Part shown: in pieces, positions 33,410-42,106 of the stretch
Layout of the letters: every line of letters begins with the position of its first letter
Position numbering within the stretch: the stretch's first letter is position 1
Assembly (NCBI GenBank): GCA_046343015.1
Contig: JBKDOL010000041.1
Coordinates: forward strand, 1 to 64,000
Direction of reading: 5' to 3'
DNA: 64,000 nucleotides
From: BJ22 sp021298375
GTDB taxonomy: Bacteria > Planctomycetota > Planctomycetia > Pirellulales > Pirellulaceae
The notes under the pieces: generated by a model
The model's database searches: none
Seen by the model: only the letters and a program-made list of their open reading frames with translations
What the model was told of the DNA's origin: nothing
Position numbers and translations under genes: made by a program

Positions 33410-34323
33410 CGCTGTTGCTCCTGCAGCCACGCCAACATTCCTTTTTGGGCATGCAACCGGTTCTCCGCCTGCAAGACAATCGCACTGGCCGAACCGTCAA
33501 TCACTTCGGCCGCGACCTCTTCACCGCGCCGCGCAGGCAGGCAATGGAGAAACCGGACTTCGGGGGCGGCAACACTCAACAATTCTTCGGTGACCTGAAA
33601 AGGAGCAAAGTCCCGGGCGCGCTGGGCCTGTTCCATTTCCTGCCCCATGCTGGCCCAGACATCGGTGTAAACAAACTGAACGTTTCGAACGGCGGCTCGG
33701 GGGTCCTCGGTCTGCCATATCAGCCGCTGCCCTGCCTCGCGATTCAGTCCAGCCAACCACTCCGCTGAAAACTGGTATTTTTTCGGGCAGGCAATTGCCA
33801 ACTCGACTCCGAGTCGGGCGCAAATCACGGCCAAGCTCCGCGCGACGTTATTGGCGTCCCCAACGTAGGCGATTCGAACGTTGTCGAGGCCTCCCAGCAA
33901 CTCCCTGACGGTCAGCAAATCGGCGAGCGCCTGACAGGGGTGCGAATAATCCGTCAGCCCATTGATTACGGGGCACCGACTCCACTTGGCCGCAGCCACC
34001 ACATCTTCGTGAGACTTGGCTCGAATAACCAGAAAATCGAGGTAGCTGGTCAAGACCGGGACAAAGTCGCGAAGCGGCTCGCGTTGCTGCCAACCGACAT
34101 CAGCTCCCAAGTAGAGACTCGCCCCCTGATGCTGATTCATCAAGGCCTCAAAGCTCACCCGCGTGCGCAGTGAGGGCTTCTCGAAGAGCAGCCCTAAAAC
34201 CTTGCCGGCAAAGATCGGCCGCCGCTGACCATGCTTGAATTCCAGCTTTAATTCGGAGGAAATCGCCAGAATCTGTTCAATCTCTTCGGCGCTCAACTCG
34301 CTTAGTTCAATCAGATGCTTCAT
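33406..34323 (-). CDS. argF: Ornithine carbamoyltransferase
   Basis: A 305-residue enzyme that makes citrulline from ornithine and carbamoyl phosphate, the sixth step of arginine synthesis. The carbamoyl-phosphate loop reads FEKPSLRTRVSFE (about residues 45-57), i.e. S-L-R-T-R in place of the commonest S-T-R-T-R, a known variant. The ornithine side has DVWASMGQE (about 220) and the catalytic loop HCLPA (about 260). HPCQALADLLT is present near 130. It starts one base after the end of argB, making an argBF pair, and overlaps rph by four bases. Confidence 0.95.
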   Translation of the reverse strand: MKHLIELSELSAEEIEQILAISSELKLEFKHGQRRPIFAGKVLGLLFEKPSLRTRVSFEALMNQHQGASLYLGADVGWQQREPLRDFVPVLTSYLDFLVIRAKSHEDVVAAAKWSRCPVINGLTDYSHPCQALADLLTVRELLGGLDNVRIAYVGDANNVARSLAVICARLGVELAIACPKKYQFSAEWLAGLNREAGQRLIWQTEDPRAAVRNVQFVYTDVWASMGQEMEQAQRARDFAPFQVTEELLSVAAPEVRFLHCLPARRGEEVAAEVIDGSASAIVLQAENRLHAQKGMLAWLQEQQR

Positions 34324-34324
34324 T

Positions 34325-35197
34325 TCAGGATATCACCGTTCCAATGCCCTTGGTTGTGTAGACCTCAAGCAACAGCGAATGCCGCGCCCGTCCATCGACG
34401 ATGTGGACTTTCTTGACGCCGTGGCGAACTGTGTCCAGACAGGCCTCCACTTTGGGAATCATGCCCCCAGATATTTTTCCGGCAGCGATCAGTTCAGCGG
34501 CCTTTTCCGCATTCAGCCAGCTGATGAGAGATTCGGGATCTGCCGGATCGGCCAATACGCCGGGGATGTCACTGAGGAAAACCAGTTTCTCGGCATTCAG
34601 ATCGATTGCCAGCCGTGTTGCCGCCGTGTCCGCGTTGACATTCAGCTTTCGCCCCTGCTCATCCAGGCACATCGAGGGAATAAAGGGGACTTGCCCGGCG
34701 TAACAGAGATTGTCGATGACGAGGCGATCAATCGAGGTCACTTCTCCCACATGCCCCAAATCGACTTCGCCGCCATCGTCCCCCTTGAGCGTCAGCCGCT
34801 TGCCGAACAAGACCGGGGCGGACTGAAAATTAAGCGTCATCGCCCGTCCGCCGATCTTCTCAAACTGATCGGCCAGATACTGATTGGTTTCTTCCGCGAG
34901 GACTTTTTCTACGATCTCCAGGGTGGCATCATCCGTGTAGCGTCTTCCCTGGACGAAGCGAGGTTTAATGCCGGCCTGCTCCATGGCGGCGTTGATTCTG
35001 GCTCCCCCTCCGTGAATCACCACTGGCCGCACCCCGACTGTCTCCATGAACAGGATATCCAGCAGAAGGTGCCGCAACGCATCGCCATGGTCGATGATGC
35101 TGCCGCCCATTTTGATGACGACAACTTTGTCCCGAAATTGGCGGATCCATCCGAGAGCTTCAATTAGGGTATCGGCTTTTGCTGTCGCGTCGAGCAT
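34325..35197 (-). CDS. argB: Acetylglutamate kinase
   Basis: A 290-residue amino-acid kinase phosphorylating N-acetylglutamate, the second step of arginine synthesis. The N-terminal loop VVIKMGGSIID (about residue 26) holds ATP phosphates; VVIHGGGARIN (about 60) binds acetylglutamate; ADTAATRLAIDLNAEKLVFLSDIPGVL (about 185-210) and GGMIPKVEAC (about 235) complete the active site. The N-terminal helix before the kinase core is the kind that makes arginine-sensitive hexamers, so arginine feedback is possible. It is the first gene of the argB-argF-rph-GT unit. The 132 bp upstream separate it from the acyl ligase fusion, and no clear ARG box was seen. Confidence 0.95.
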   Translation of the reverse strand: MLDATAKADTLIEALGWIRQFRDKVVVIKMGGSIIDHGDALRHLLLDILFMETVGVRPVVIHGGGARINAAMEQAGIKPRFVQGRRYTDDATLEIVEKVLAEETNQYLADQFEKIGGRAMTLNFQSAPVLFGKRLTLKGDDGGEVDLGHVGEVTSIDRLVIDNLCYAGQVPFIPSMCLDEQGRKLNVNADTAATRLAIDLNAEKLVFLSDIPGVLADPADPESLISWLNAEKAAELIAAGKISGGMIPKVEACLDTVRHGVKKVHIVDGRARHSLLLEVYTTKGIGTVIS

Positions 35198-35329
35198 GGG
35201 CTTGCAGTCAATTCAGGAAACAGGAATGTCAGGCTACTCAACTCAAGCCACAAGCCGCAGGCTCGAATAACGGAGGAAGAATTACCGGTGCTTCCCTCCC
35301 GCTGACCTGACCCCCCAGGTCCTTTGCGA

Positions 35330-38300
35330 TCAGGCCCGCTTGATCCCTGACCAGACCTTGGCAATCGTGTCGACTGCCTGATCAATTTGTTCCGGCCGAT
35401 GCGCGGCCGTGATGAAGAATCGCACCCGGGCCTGTTCTTCCGGCACCGCCGGATGGAGGATCGGCTGGGCGTTGACCCCCGATCGATAGAGCCCTTCGGA
35501 GAGTGCCAACGCGCGAACCGAACTGCCGGTCAGCACCGGAATGATGGGCGAGTTCTGGCTCGGGCCGGTATCCAATCCGGCCGCCTTGGCAAGGCCGAGA
35601 AATCTCGCCGAGTTGGCCTGCAAACGCTGCACCCGCTCGCTGCTGGCCCGCAACGACCGCAAGGCTCCCAGGGCAGCCCCGACGTTCGCGGGCGGAATCC
35701 CCGCGGCGAACACGTAGCCGGGTGTGGTGTACCGCAAATAATCGATCAGATTGGCGGAGCCACCCACGAAACCACCGCAGCTGCCAAAGGACTTGCTGAG
35801 GGTTCCCATCCAGCACTCAACCTCTCGGCGGGAGACACCGTAAAACTCGCCGATGCCTCGCCCTGTCGCGCCCATAGTGCCGATCGAGTGCGCTTCGTCA
35901 ACGTACAACCAGCACTTGTGACGCCGCTTGACTTCGACGAACTTCGGCAAGTCCGGATAATCGCCGTCCATGCTGTAGAGCCCTTCGATCGCCACCAGTA
36001 CGCGGCGGTAATCCCGTCGAATTTCTTTCAGCACGCGGTCCAGTTCCAGCCAATCATTGTGCTCGAATGCCCTTCTCCGGGCGCCCGACAATTCGGCTCC
36101 CTGGATGATGCTGTTGTGGGCCAAAGAGTCGTGCAGGATCAAGTCGCCGGGTCCGACCAAGTGGCCAATCACCGACTCATTGGTTGCGTGTCCGCCGGGG
36201 AACGTGATGACATCCTCCACTCCCAGGAATTCAGACAACTCGCGTTCCAACTGCTTGTGGATCGTCTTCTCGCCCGATACCAGTCGACTTGCGGAAACGC
36301 TCGTGCCGAACTGGTCGATCGCCTGCTTGGCGGAATCCGAAACTTCGCGGGTCCCGGAAAGGCCAAGGTAGTTGTAACTGGAGAACGAGACCAACTCGCG
36401 GCCTTCAATTCGGGTAGTGTCGGCAATCACTCCTTCGTGCACCGAAAAGTACGGATTCCGCAATCCCGTGCGGGCAACCTGCTCCTTGGACCGCTGCAAC
36501 CGGACGAACTCCGGTGTCTTTTCAAAAATGTAATACGACTCTGGCAAAGGACCGTCGCCGGAGGCGCTTTTCGGCGATTCCTCGCCGGGCAGCGTGGTCG
36601 ACTTCAGTTGGGTGCCCAGGTGCCGCTCGATCGCCTCGGCGACTTCGGTGATCGTTTCAATTTCCTGCAGGACCTCATCCGGGAATCGCCCACCGTAAGC
36701 ATTCTCCAAGTGCCGGGCTATTTCCATCCGCTCGAGCGAATCCAAGCCCAGATCGAGAACAATATTCGTCTGTGGAGTCAGATTCCGCGCCCGCTCGCGG
36801 CCAACGTGGCGGACATACTGCATCACGATCTCGACCGTGCTCCGCTGTCCTGCCGCTGCCGCGGTTGTCGCCTTCGATTGGGAACCCTCGCGGGACCCCG
36901 GACCAGCCGCGCCGTCCGCGCGCCAGCTCTTGAGAACCATCAGCTCATTCTGCAGATAAGCCTGACGGCAGGCGTGACGCTGAACCTTGCCGCTGGAGGT
37001 TTTGGGAACCGAGTTGGGCCGCACCAGCACAATCGCGTCAGGCGGAATCTCATGCTGCTCTGTCACCGTTCGCCGAACCGTTTCGATCAGCGGATCGAGG
37101 TCTGCCTCCGGGCCGCGCTCCACTTCGCAAACGACGATCAGGTGCTCGCGATCCCAATGCTCAACCGCAAAAGCCGCCGCGCCACCGGATCGAAGCCGAT
37201 CGTGGGCTGACTCAGCCGTGGCCTCGATGTCCTGAGGGTACCGGTTGACGCCCCGGATGATGATCATGTCCTTGAGCCGGCCGGTCACAAACAACTCGCC
37301 CCGGTTGATGAAGCCCAAGTCGCCGGAGCGGAGGAAAAACTTGTCAGGGTACATCGCCAAGGTGGCACGGAACGTTCGCTGAGTCTCTTCCCGCTTGTTC
37401 CAGTAGCCCTTGCCAACACTCGGGCTGGAGATCCAAATTTCGCCGATCTCACCTTCCGGCAACGGATAGAACTTCTCAGGATGGACAATCACCAGGGTCT
37501 CACCCTCGAGCACCCGCCCGCAACCGACCATCCGTTGCGCCCGCGACGAATCCTCTGGAACCTGAACCACCTTGTGTTCGGTCAACTTCTGGCGGTCAAA
37601 GGTCCGAATGATCGGTTCCTCACCCTTGATTCCACCGGTCACAATCAAGGATGCCTCTGCCATCCCGTAACAGGGATAATGAGCCGTATGGCGAAACCCA
37701 TAGGGCTCAAACTTGCGGGAAAAAGCCTCCAGCGTGGAAGCTCGCACCGGTTCGGCGCCGTTGAAGGCCAAATCCCAGCAGCTCAGGTCCAAGCCCTCGC
37801 ACTGCTCGTGGGTCACTTTTTCCGTGCAGAGCGCGAACGCGAAATTCGGCCCGCCACAGGTCGTAGCGCGAAAACGCGAAATGGTCTCCAACCAACGAAC
37901 CGGCTTGGTCAAAAAGGCGATGGGCGACATCAGAGTGCTCGCCATTCCGACAAACATCGGGTTGAGAATTCCCCCGATCAGCCCCATGTCGTGATAGAAC
38001 GGGAGCCAGTTGGCGCCCGAATCCTCGTAATTGACCTGGAATGCCGTGGAAATCATCCGACAATTGGCCACCAGATTCTGCTGGGTCAAGACAACGCCCT
38101 TGGGCGAACCGGTCGAACCGGAGGTGTATTGAATCAGCCCGATATCCTGAGGATTGGAGGCTGGCTTGGTCCAGTCGTCCGCCCACTCGTTCCGTACCAG
38201 CTCGGTCGCGATCCAGGAAACCCGCCGCAGCGCGGGGGTGTCAGCCAACATCGGCTCCGAACGTCGAATGACCTCATCGTTAGTCAAAATGGCCGCGGCC

Positions 38301-38698
38301 TGGGCATCTTCAGAAATCGCACTGATCCGGTTCATGTTCCGATTCCGCCGCGGCGGGTAGGCTGGAACAGGCACCACGCCCGCGTAATAACAGCCATACA
38401 GGGCCTCGACGAAGTCCAGCCCCGGCGGATACATCATCAAGGCCGACTTGCCCTGTAGACCTCGGGACACCAGGTGCACCGCAATCGCCCGAGCCCGCTG
38501 GTCCAACTGGGCATAGGTCGTTTCGAAAATCTTGTCTTCAGTCCAGTCGATGAAACGGTACGCCAGATCGTCAGTCCGCGCGGCGGCCCAATACTGCAGC
38601 CGATCCAGAAACGTCGTTTCCGGCGGCGAATAAGGCCCCAGCAACTCGGTGATGGTCAACTGTGGCTGTTCTGTTTTGATTTCGTTTGGGGAAAGCAT
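35330..38698 (-). CDS. Fused fatty acyl-AMP ligase / acyl carrier protein / alpha-oxoamine synthase
   Basis: A 1122-residue three-module enzyme. Module 1 (1-590) is a fatty acyl-AMP ligase: AMP-binding YTSGSTGSPKG (191-201), LPFYHDMGL, CYGMAEA, RSGDLG, and the C-terminal catalytic Lys in KTSSGK (571). Module 2 (about 620-695) is an acyl carrier protein with the phosphopantetheine Ser in LGLDSLE (654). Module 3 (about 725-1115) is a PLP-dependent alpha-oxoamine synthase: DEAHS (934-938), the PLP Lys in GTLSKSFG (969), and the stacking His near 861. By family logic it activates a fatty acid, carries it on its own ACP and condenses it with an amino acid, losing CO2, to give a 2-amino-3-ketone, as serine palmitoyltransferase does. 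Amino acid and chain length are unknown. The ATG at 38698 precedes the homologous region; the frame is open 59 codons more. Confidence 0.93.
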   Translation of the reverse strand: MLSPNEIKTEQPQLTITELLGPYSPPETTFLDRLQYWAAARTDDLAYRFIDWTEDKIFETTYAQLDQRARAIAVHLVSRGLQGKSALMMYPPGLDFVEALYGCYYAGVVPVPAYPPRRNRNMNRISAISEDAQAAAILTNDEVIRRSEPMLADTPALRRVSWIATELVRNEWADDWTKPASNPQDIGLIQYTSGSTGSPKGVVLTQQNLVANCRMISTAFQVNYEDSGANWLPFYHDMGLIGGILNPMFVGMASTLMSPIAFLTKPVRWLETISRFRATTCGGPNFAFALCTEKVTHEQCEGLDLSCWDLAFNGAEPVRASTLEAFSRKFEPYGFRHTAHYPCYGMAEASLIVTGGIKGEEPIIRTFDRQKLTEHKVVQVPEDSSRAQRMVGCGRVLEGETLVIVHPEKFYPLPEGEIGEIWISSPSVGKGYWNKREETQRTFRATLAMYPDKFFLRSGDLGFINRGELFVTGRLKDMIIIRGVNRYPQDIEATAESAHDRLRSGGAAAFAVEHWDREHLIVVCEVERGPEADLDPLIETVRRTVTEQHEIPPDAIVLVRPNSVPKTSSGKVQRHACRQAYLQNELMVLKSWRADGAAGPGSREGSQSKATTAAAAGQRSTVEIVMQYVRHVGRERARNLTPQTNIVLDLGLDSLERMEIARHLENAYGGRFPDEVLQEIETITEVAEAIERHLGTQLKSTTLPGEESPKSASGDGPLPESYYIFEKTPEFVRLQRSKEQVARTGLRNPYFSVHEGVIADTTRIEGRELVSFSSYNYLGLSGTREVSDSAKQAIDQFGTSVSASRLVSGEKTIHKQLERELSEFLGVEDVITFPGGHATNESVIGHLVGPGDLILHDSLAHNSIIQGAELSGARRRAFEHNDWLELDRVLKEIRRDYRRVLVAIEGLYSMDGDYPDLPKFVEVKRRHKCWLYVDEAHSIGTMGATGRGIGEFYGVSRREVECWMGTLSKSFGSCGGFVGGSANLIDYLRYTTPGYVFAAGIPPANVGAALGALRSLRASSERVQRLQANSARFLGLAKAAGLDTGPSQNSPIIPVLTGSSVRALALSEGLYRSGVNAQPILHPAVPEEQARVRFFITAAHRPEQIDQAVDTIAKVWSGIKRA

Positions 38699-38863
38699 CC
38701 CTTGGCAGGCTCCCTGTTCCTGTACACTGTCGAACCACGATGAAGCAAGCTGTTTGCAAGCCACCGGATGACTTCGCAATCGATTTCCCGGTGCCGGGTT
38801 AGCTCCCAGTTCACGTTTTCCGATTCGGCTCAACAGCCTCCTCGCTGGTTCCACCTCAATCCC

Positions 38864-38907
38864 TACGATCGGCAATCCCTGCGATCGGCAATCCCTGCGA
38901 TCGGCCA
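38864..38907. repeat. 16-bp tandem repeat, about three units
   Basis: tgcgatcggcaatccc is repeated nearly three times, each unit carrying the palindrome cgatcg (first unit tacgatcg). More decayed copies with the core atcggcca continue to about 38970. It lies within 170-270 bp upstream of the ligase fusion start, so a regulatory role is possible but untested. Confidence 0.85.
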
Positions 38908-39224
38908 GTCGGACGATCAGCCATTTCGGCTATCGGCCAATTCTGCTGTCGGCTGTCCCTGCCATCGGCCCACTTTGGTGAGCGGTCAAGCCTCTCCCGG
39001 GCTCTGCAGGGTAGAACTCCGAGACCGAACTTCCAGGTGTCTTAATAACCCAAGCCAGCAGGACCAAATCACAAAGCCCGATTGACCGCCGAGCGGTTTC
39101 AGGTCAAGTTCGCGATTATAACAGTTTCGCCCTTTCAGTTTCAGCCCATTTAACCCGCCTTCCCAGCCATTCGTCCCCGGCAAAAGCGTTCAAATCGTCC
39201 GCCCGCCGTAAGTTTCCGGCCGCT

Positions 39225-39257
39225 CGACTCCCCCCTGACTCCCCCCTGACTCTCTCG
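39225..39257. repeat. 11-bp tandem repeat, two to three units
   Basis: cgactcccccc, tgactcccccc and a decayed tgactctctcg lie head to tail about 70 bp upstream of the thioesterase start. Confidence 0.8.
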
Positions 39258-39327
39258 CTCTGCCCCCGCTTCCCGACCGTCCCGGCAAAATCATCCGGAA
39301 CCTAGCCCCGCATCCCCTCGAGAAACC

Positions 39328-39675
39328 ATGGAAACATACAAGCTGGTCATGCCCGAGAATCTCAACCATTACGGGATGCTCTTCGGTGGCTACATGCTCA
39401 AATGGGTCGATGAAATCGCCTGGGTCGCCGCGACGCTGGAGTACCCCAAACACCGCTTTGTCACGATTGGAATGGACAAAGTCGAATTCCGGCATGGCGT
39501 TAAACAGGGGACCATTCTGCGTTTTGAAGTCGTCAAGTCGCGACTGGGGACGACTTCGGTCAGTTACCTGGTCAATGTTTACCGCGACCCCGACAACAAC
39601 CCCGAGAACTCCATTTTCACGACGACAGTCACAATGGTGAATGTCGATGACTTCGGCAACAAAGCTCCGATTTAG
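39328..39675 (+). CDS. Hotdog-fold acyl-CoA thioesterase
   Basis: A 115-residue single-hotdog protein of the acyl-CoA hydrolase (YciA/BACH-like) kind. The N-terminal N-H-x-G-x-L-F-G-G pattern is present as NHYGMLFGGYMLKWVDEIA (residues 13-31), where the Asn and the Asp region form the active site across the dimer. FRHGVKQGTILRFEVVKSRLGTTS forms the central strands. It probably cleaves acyl-CoA or acyl-ACP thioesters. It is transcribed divergently from the acyl-AMP ligase fusion, so a shared lipid pathway is possible but not shown. tsaC/sua5 follows 60 bp downstream on the same strand. Confidence 0.87.
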   Translation: METYKLVMPENLNHYGMLFGGYMLKWVDEIAWVAATLEYPKHRFVTIGMDKVEFRHGVKQGTILRFEVVKSRLGTTSVSYLVNVYRDPDNNPENSIFTTTVTMVNVDDFGNKAPI

Positions 39676-39735
39676 CTCAAACCGAGCTCCCCTCCGTTTA
39701 CCCTTTGGCCCCGCCCACGCTGCTCCTCACCCTCC

Positions 39736-40725
39736 ATGCTGATTGCGTCCGCAGACTTTGCCGCGATTAAACTCGCCAGCCGCATCCTCGCTTCGGGCGG
39801 ACTGGTTGCGATTCCGACTGAAACGGTCTACGGGCTCGCCGCATCTTTGTCCCAGCCAGTGGCACTGCAGCGGATTTATCAAGTCAAAGGGAGACCGAGC
39901 TCGCACCCGCTCATCGTGCATGTGGCCGAACTCAGCCAAGCCCTGCCCTTGGTCCAATCGTTTCCTGAAGCCGCTAAAAAATTGGCTGACGCTTTCTGGC
40001 CTGGTCCTTTGACCCTGGTGCTGCCGCGTTCCCATTCGGTTCCAGATTGCATTACCGCCGGTCACAGCACCGTCGGCATTCGAATTCCCCAGCATCCAGT
40101 CGCGCTGCAATTACTCCGCGAACTGGGGTCTCCGATCGCGGCCCCTTCTGCCAATCGGTTCACTCAAGTCAGCCCGACGCGGGCCGCCCACGTGGCCGTC
40201 GACATTGGCCACGATTTGGAGCTGATCCTCGATGGGGGGCCTTGCGAGGTGGGGGTCGAATCAACCGTGCTCGACCTCTCCGGTCCGAAACCGATGCTGC
40301 TTCGCCCGGGTGGCATCAGCCGCGAGGCCCTCGAATTTGTCCTCGAGGCAACAGTTGCCGAGCCGGTCAGGGGAATTGCAAAGGCACCGAGCCCAGGGCA
40401 ACACCATCTGCACTATTCCCCGCGGGCTGAAGTACGAATCGCAACCGCTGCCGAAATCTGGTCATCCGCAGCCTCACTAGCTCGCGCGGGCCGCCGCATC
40501 CGCGTTTTCACCGCTCAAAAACCGCCCCCCGACTGGCTGGCTCCCGCAACTTGCGACGCCTGGATTTGGCCGGCCGACCAGCAGGCGATCGCCCGGGATT
40601 TGTATGCCCGCTTCCGCCAAGCTGATACCGACCAGGTCGAAGTGCTGATCGTCGAACTCCCCGAACCAACCGGACTCGGGTTGGCCTTGGCCGACCGCCT
40701 CCGCCGCGCCGCAGGACAAGGCTGA
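39736..40725 (+). CDS. L-threonylcarbamoyladenylate synthase (Sua5/TsaC)
   Basis: A 329-residue enzyme making threonylcarbamoyl-AMP from threonine, bicarbonate and ATP for the t6A37 modification of ANN-decoding tRNAs. The YrdC domain (about 1-205) has GGLVAIPTETVYGLA (about 21-35), KGRPSSHPLIVH, FWPGPLTLVL, VGIRIPQHPVAL and SANRFTQVSPT. A C-terminal Sua5-type domain (about 230-325) is joined by a linker with GQHHLHYSPRAEV, so this is the longer Sua5 form rather than the short TsaC. It converges on the DUF1552 gene with a 43-bp gap. Confidence 0.93.
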   Translation: MLIASADFAAIKLASRILASGGLVAIPTETVYGLAASLSQPVALQRIYQVKGRPSSHPLIVHVAELSQALPLVQSFPEAAKKLADAFWPGPLTLVLPRSHSVPDCITAGHSTVGIRIPQHPVALQLLRELGSPIAAPSANRFTQVSPTRAAHVAVDIGHDLELILDGGPCEVGVESTVLDLSGPKPMLLRPGGISREALEFVLEATVAEPVRGIAKAPSPGQHHLHYSPRAEVRIATAAEIWSSAASLARAGRRIRVFTAQKPPPDWLAPATCDAWIWPADQQAIARDLYARFRQADTDQVEVLIVELPEPTGLGLALADRLRRAAGQG

Positions 40726-40768
40726 CTTGGTCCCGCTTGTTCCGCCCGAGAACCGCGTCCCTCGCGTC

Positions 40769-42103
40769 TCAACCAAATAACTCCGAGACCACTCCTCCCT
40801 TGGAAAGTTCGGGGTTGCCAAACGCCTCAAGTTGATGCCCAAGGCCATGCGCGAGAGAAATCCAGAGGCGATTGTGAGGCAAGTGGTCAAACTTCAGAGA
40901 CCGCCCCATTTTGAATCCAGCCCCCTCTCCGATCATCACAAAGGGAATGTCATTGAGCGTGTGGGAATTCCCCTTTCCCAATTCGTTGGTCCAGATGATC
41001 GTCGTGTTGTCCAAGAGCATCCCTGAGCCATCCGGCTCGGGAGTCTCGGCCAAGCGTTGAGCCAATCGCGCGAATTGCTCAGCGTACCAGCGATTGATAC
41101 GGACCAGTTTCTGCTGCGACTCAACTTTGTCATCCGGGTCATGCGAAAGCTCGTGATGCCCTTCTTCGATTCCGAGGAATTTGAATCGGATGTTGCCCAC
41201 CGAGCGATCGTACTGCAAAGTCGCCAAGCGACACTGGTCCGTTGCCAGCGCGGAGACCAACAGGTCTTGCTGCACCGCACTGAGTTGGGGATACTTCTCG
41301 GCCTCCAGCGGCACGTCGCAGTCGATTGCAGGCGGGGTCAACGCTTCGCTCTTCAACTCGTGCTCAAGCCGAAGTTCCGTTTCGCGAATCGCCTCGAGAT
41401 GGGCGGCAAGCTGCTGTCGATCGGCCTGCGAGAGTTGCGGCTCGAGGCGTCGGATTTCGCCGCTGACCAAATCGAGCACACTGCCCACGGCCTCCAGTTG
41501 TCGCCGGTCGCCGTACAATTTCCGGAATAGCTGACGAGGATCGCTGATCGGGGTCAGCGGCTGATTTGGCCCGGCATACACCCAGCGACTCCAGACATCC
41601 GCTCCGCCAGTGACCAGCACGCCGCACTCAAGCGAGCCAAATCGCGTCGCGTTTGCCGGGTCGGCTTGCCAGTAGCGACGAAGTTCCTGATCGATGGAGT
41701 GCCCCTGGGGCCAACCAGCGGGTGTGTTGCCGCCTCCCTGAATATTGCCTGGAAACAACTCGATGGCCGTCAACAGGCAACTCATCCCCCGCATGTGATC
41801 ATCGCCATCGCCGCGAATTCGGTTATCGACTCCCTTCAGCACCAGCAAACGCTCACGAAACGGCTCCAGCGGTTGCAGAATTTCAGGCAATTGAAAATCC
41901 GGTCCCGAATTCTCTGGCCAAAATGCTGACTGAATCACGCCGTTGGGGCTGAACATCCAGATAATCCGTTGCCTCCTGCGGCGGGTCTCGCCCCGCGTCA
42001 GACTGGGTAACCATCCGACCAGCGCGGCGGCCGCGGCGGAAACTCCCCCCAACTGCATCCACTCGCGCCGATTCCAACTGTCGAGGGTAATTCTCTTGCT
42101 CAT
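40769..42103 (-). CDS. DUF1552 protein with Tat-type signal
   Basis: A 444-residue exported protein of unknown activity. The N-terminus has a Tat-like signal (NRREWMQLGGVSAAAAALVGWLP). The DUF1552 body starts RIIWMFSPNGVIQSAFWPENSGPDF (about 46) and ends near residue 440. Conserved blocks include LLVLKGVDNRIRGDGDDHMRGMSCLLTA and IIWTNELGKGNSHTLNDIPFVMIG, the latter resembling the phosphatase/sulfatase-like fold of the DUF1501 family, to which DUF1552 seems related. It begins three bases after the DUF1592 gene ends. The pair recurs in planctomycetes as a unit, possibly an exported redox or hydrolase complex. Confidence 0.92.
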   Translation of the reverse strand: MSKRITLDSWNRREWMQLGGVSAAAAALVGWLPSLTRGETRRRRQRIIWMFSPNGVIQSAFWPENSGPDFQLPEILQPLEPFRERLLVLKGVDNRIRGDGDDHMRGMSCLLTAIELFPGNIQGGGNTPAGWPQGHSIDQELRRYWQADPANATRFGSLECGVLVTGGADVWSRWVYAGPNQPLTPISDPRQLFRKLYGDRRQLEAVGSVLDLVSGEIRRLEPQLSQADRQQLAAHLEAIRETELRLEHELKSEALTPPAIDCDVPLEAEKYPQLSAVQQDLLVSALATDQCRLATLQYDRSVGNIRFKFLGIEEGHHELSHDPDDKVESQQKLVRINRWYAEQFARLAQRLAETPEPDGSGMLLDNTTIIWTNELGKGNSHTLNDIPFVMIGEGAGFKMGRSLKFDHLPHNRLWISLAHGLGHQLEAFGNPELSKGGVVSELFG

Positions 42104-42106
42104 GAC

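Larger units (their letters stand above)
38699..39327. other. Divergent intergenic region with degenerate repeats
   Basis: 629 bp between the ligase fusion (minus) and the thioesterase (plus), presumably containing both promoters. It holds an array of atcggc-containing repeats (38864-38970) and an 11-bp repeat near 39225-39257. No gene recognised. Confidence 0.45.

Noticed and set aside
35387..37210. 607-codon frame antisense to the acyl ligase fusion
   Set aside because: Shadow of a gene with three intact enzyme domains; no start signal or recognisable sequence.
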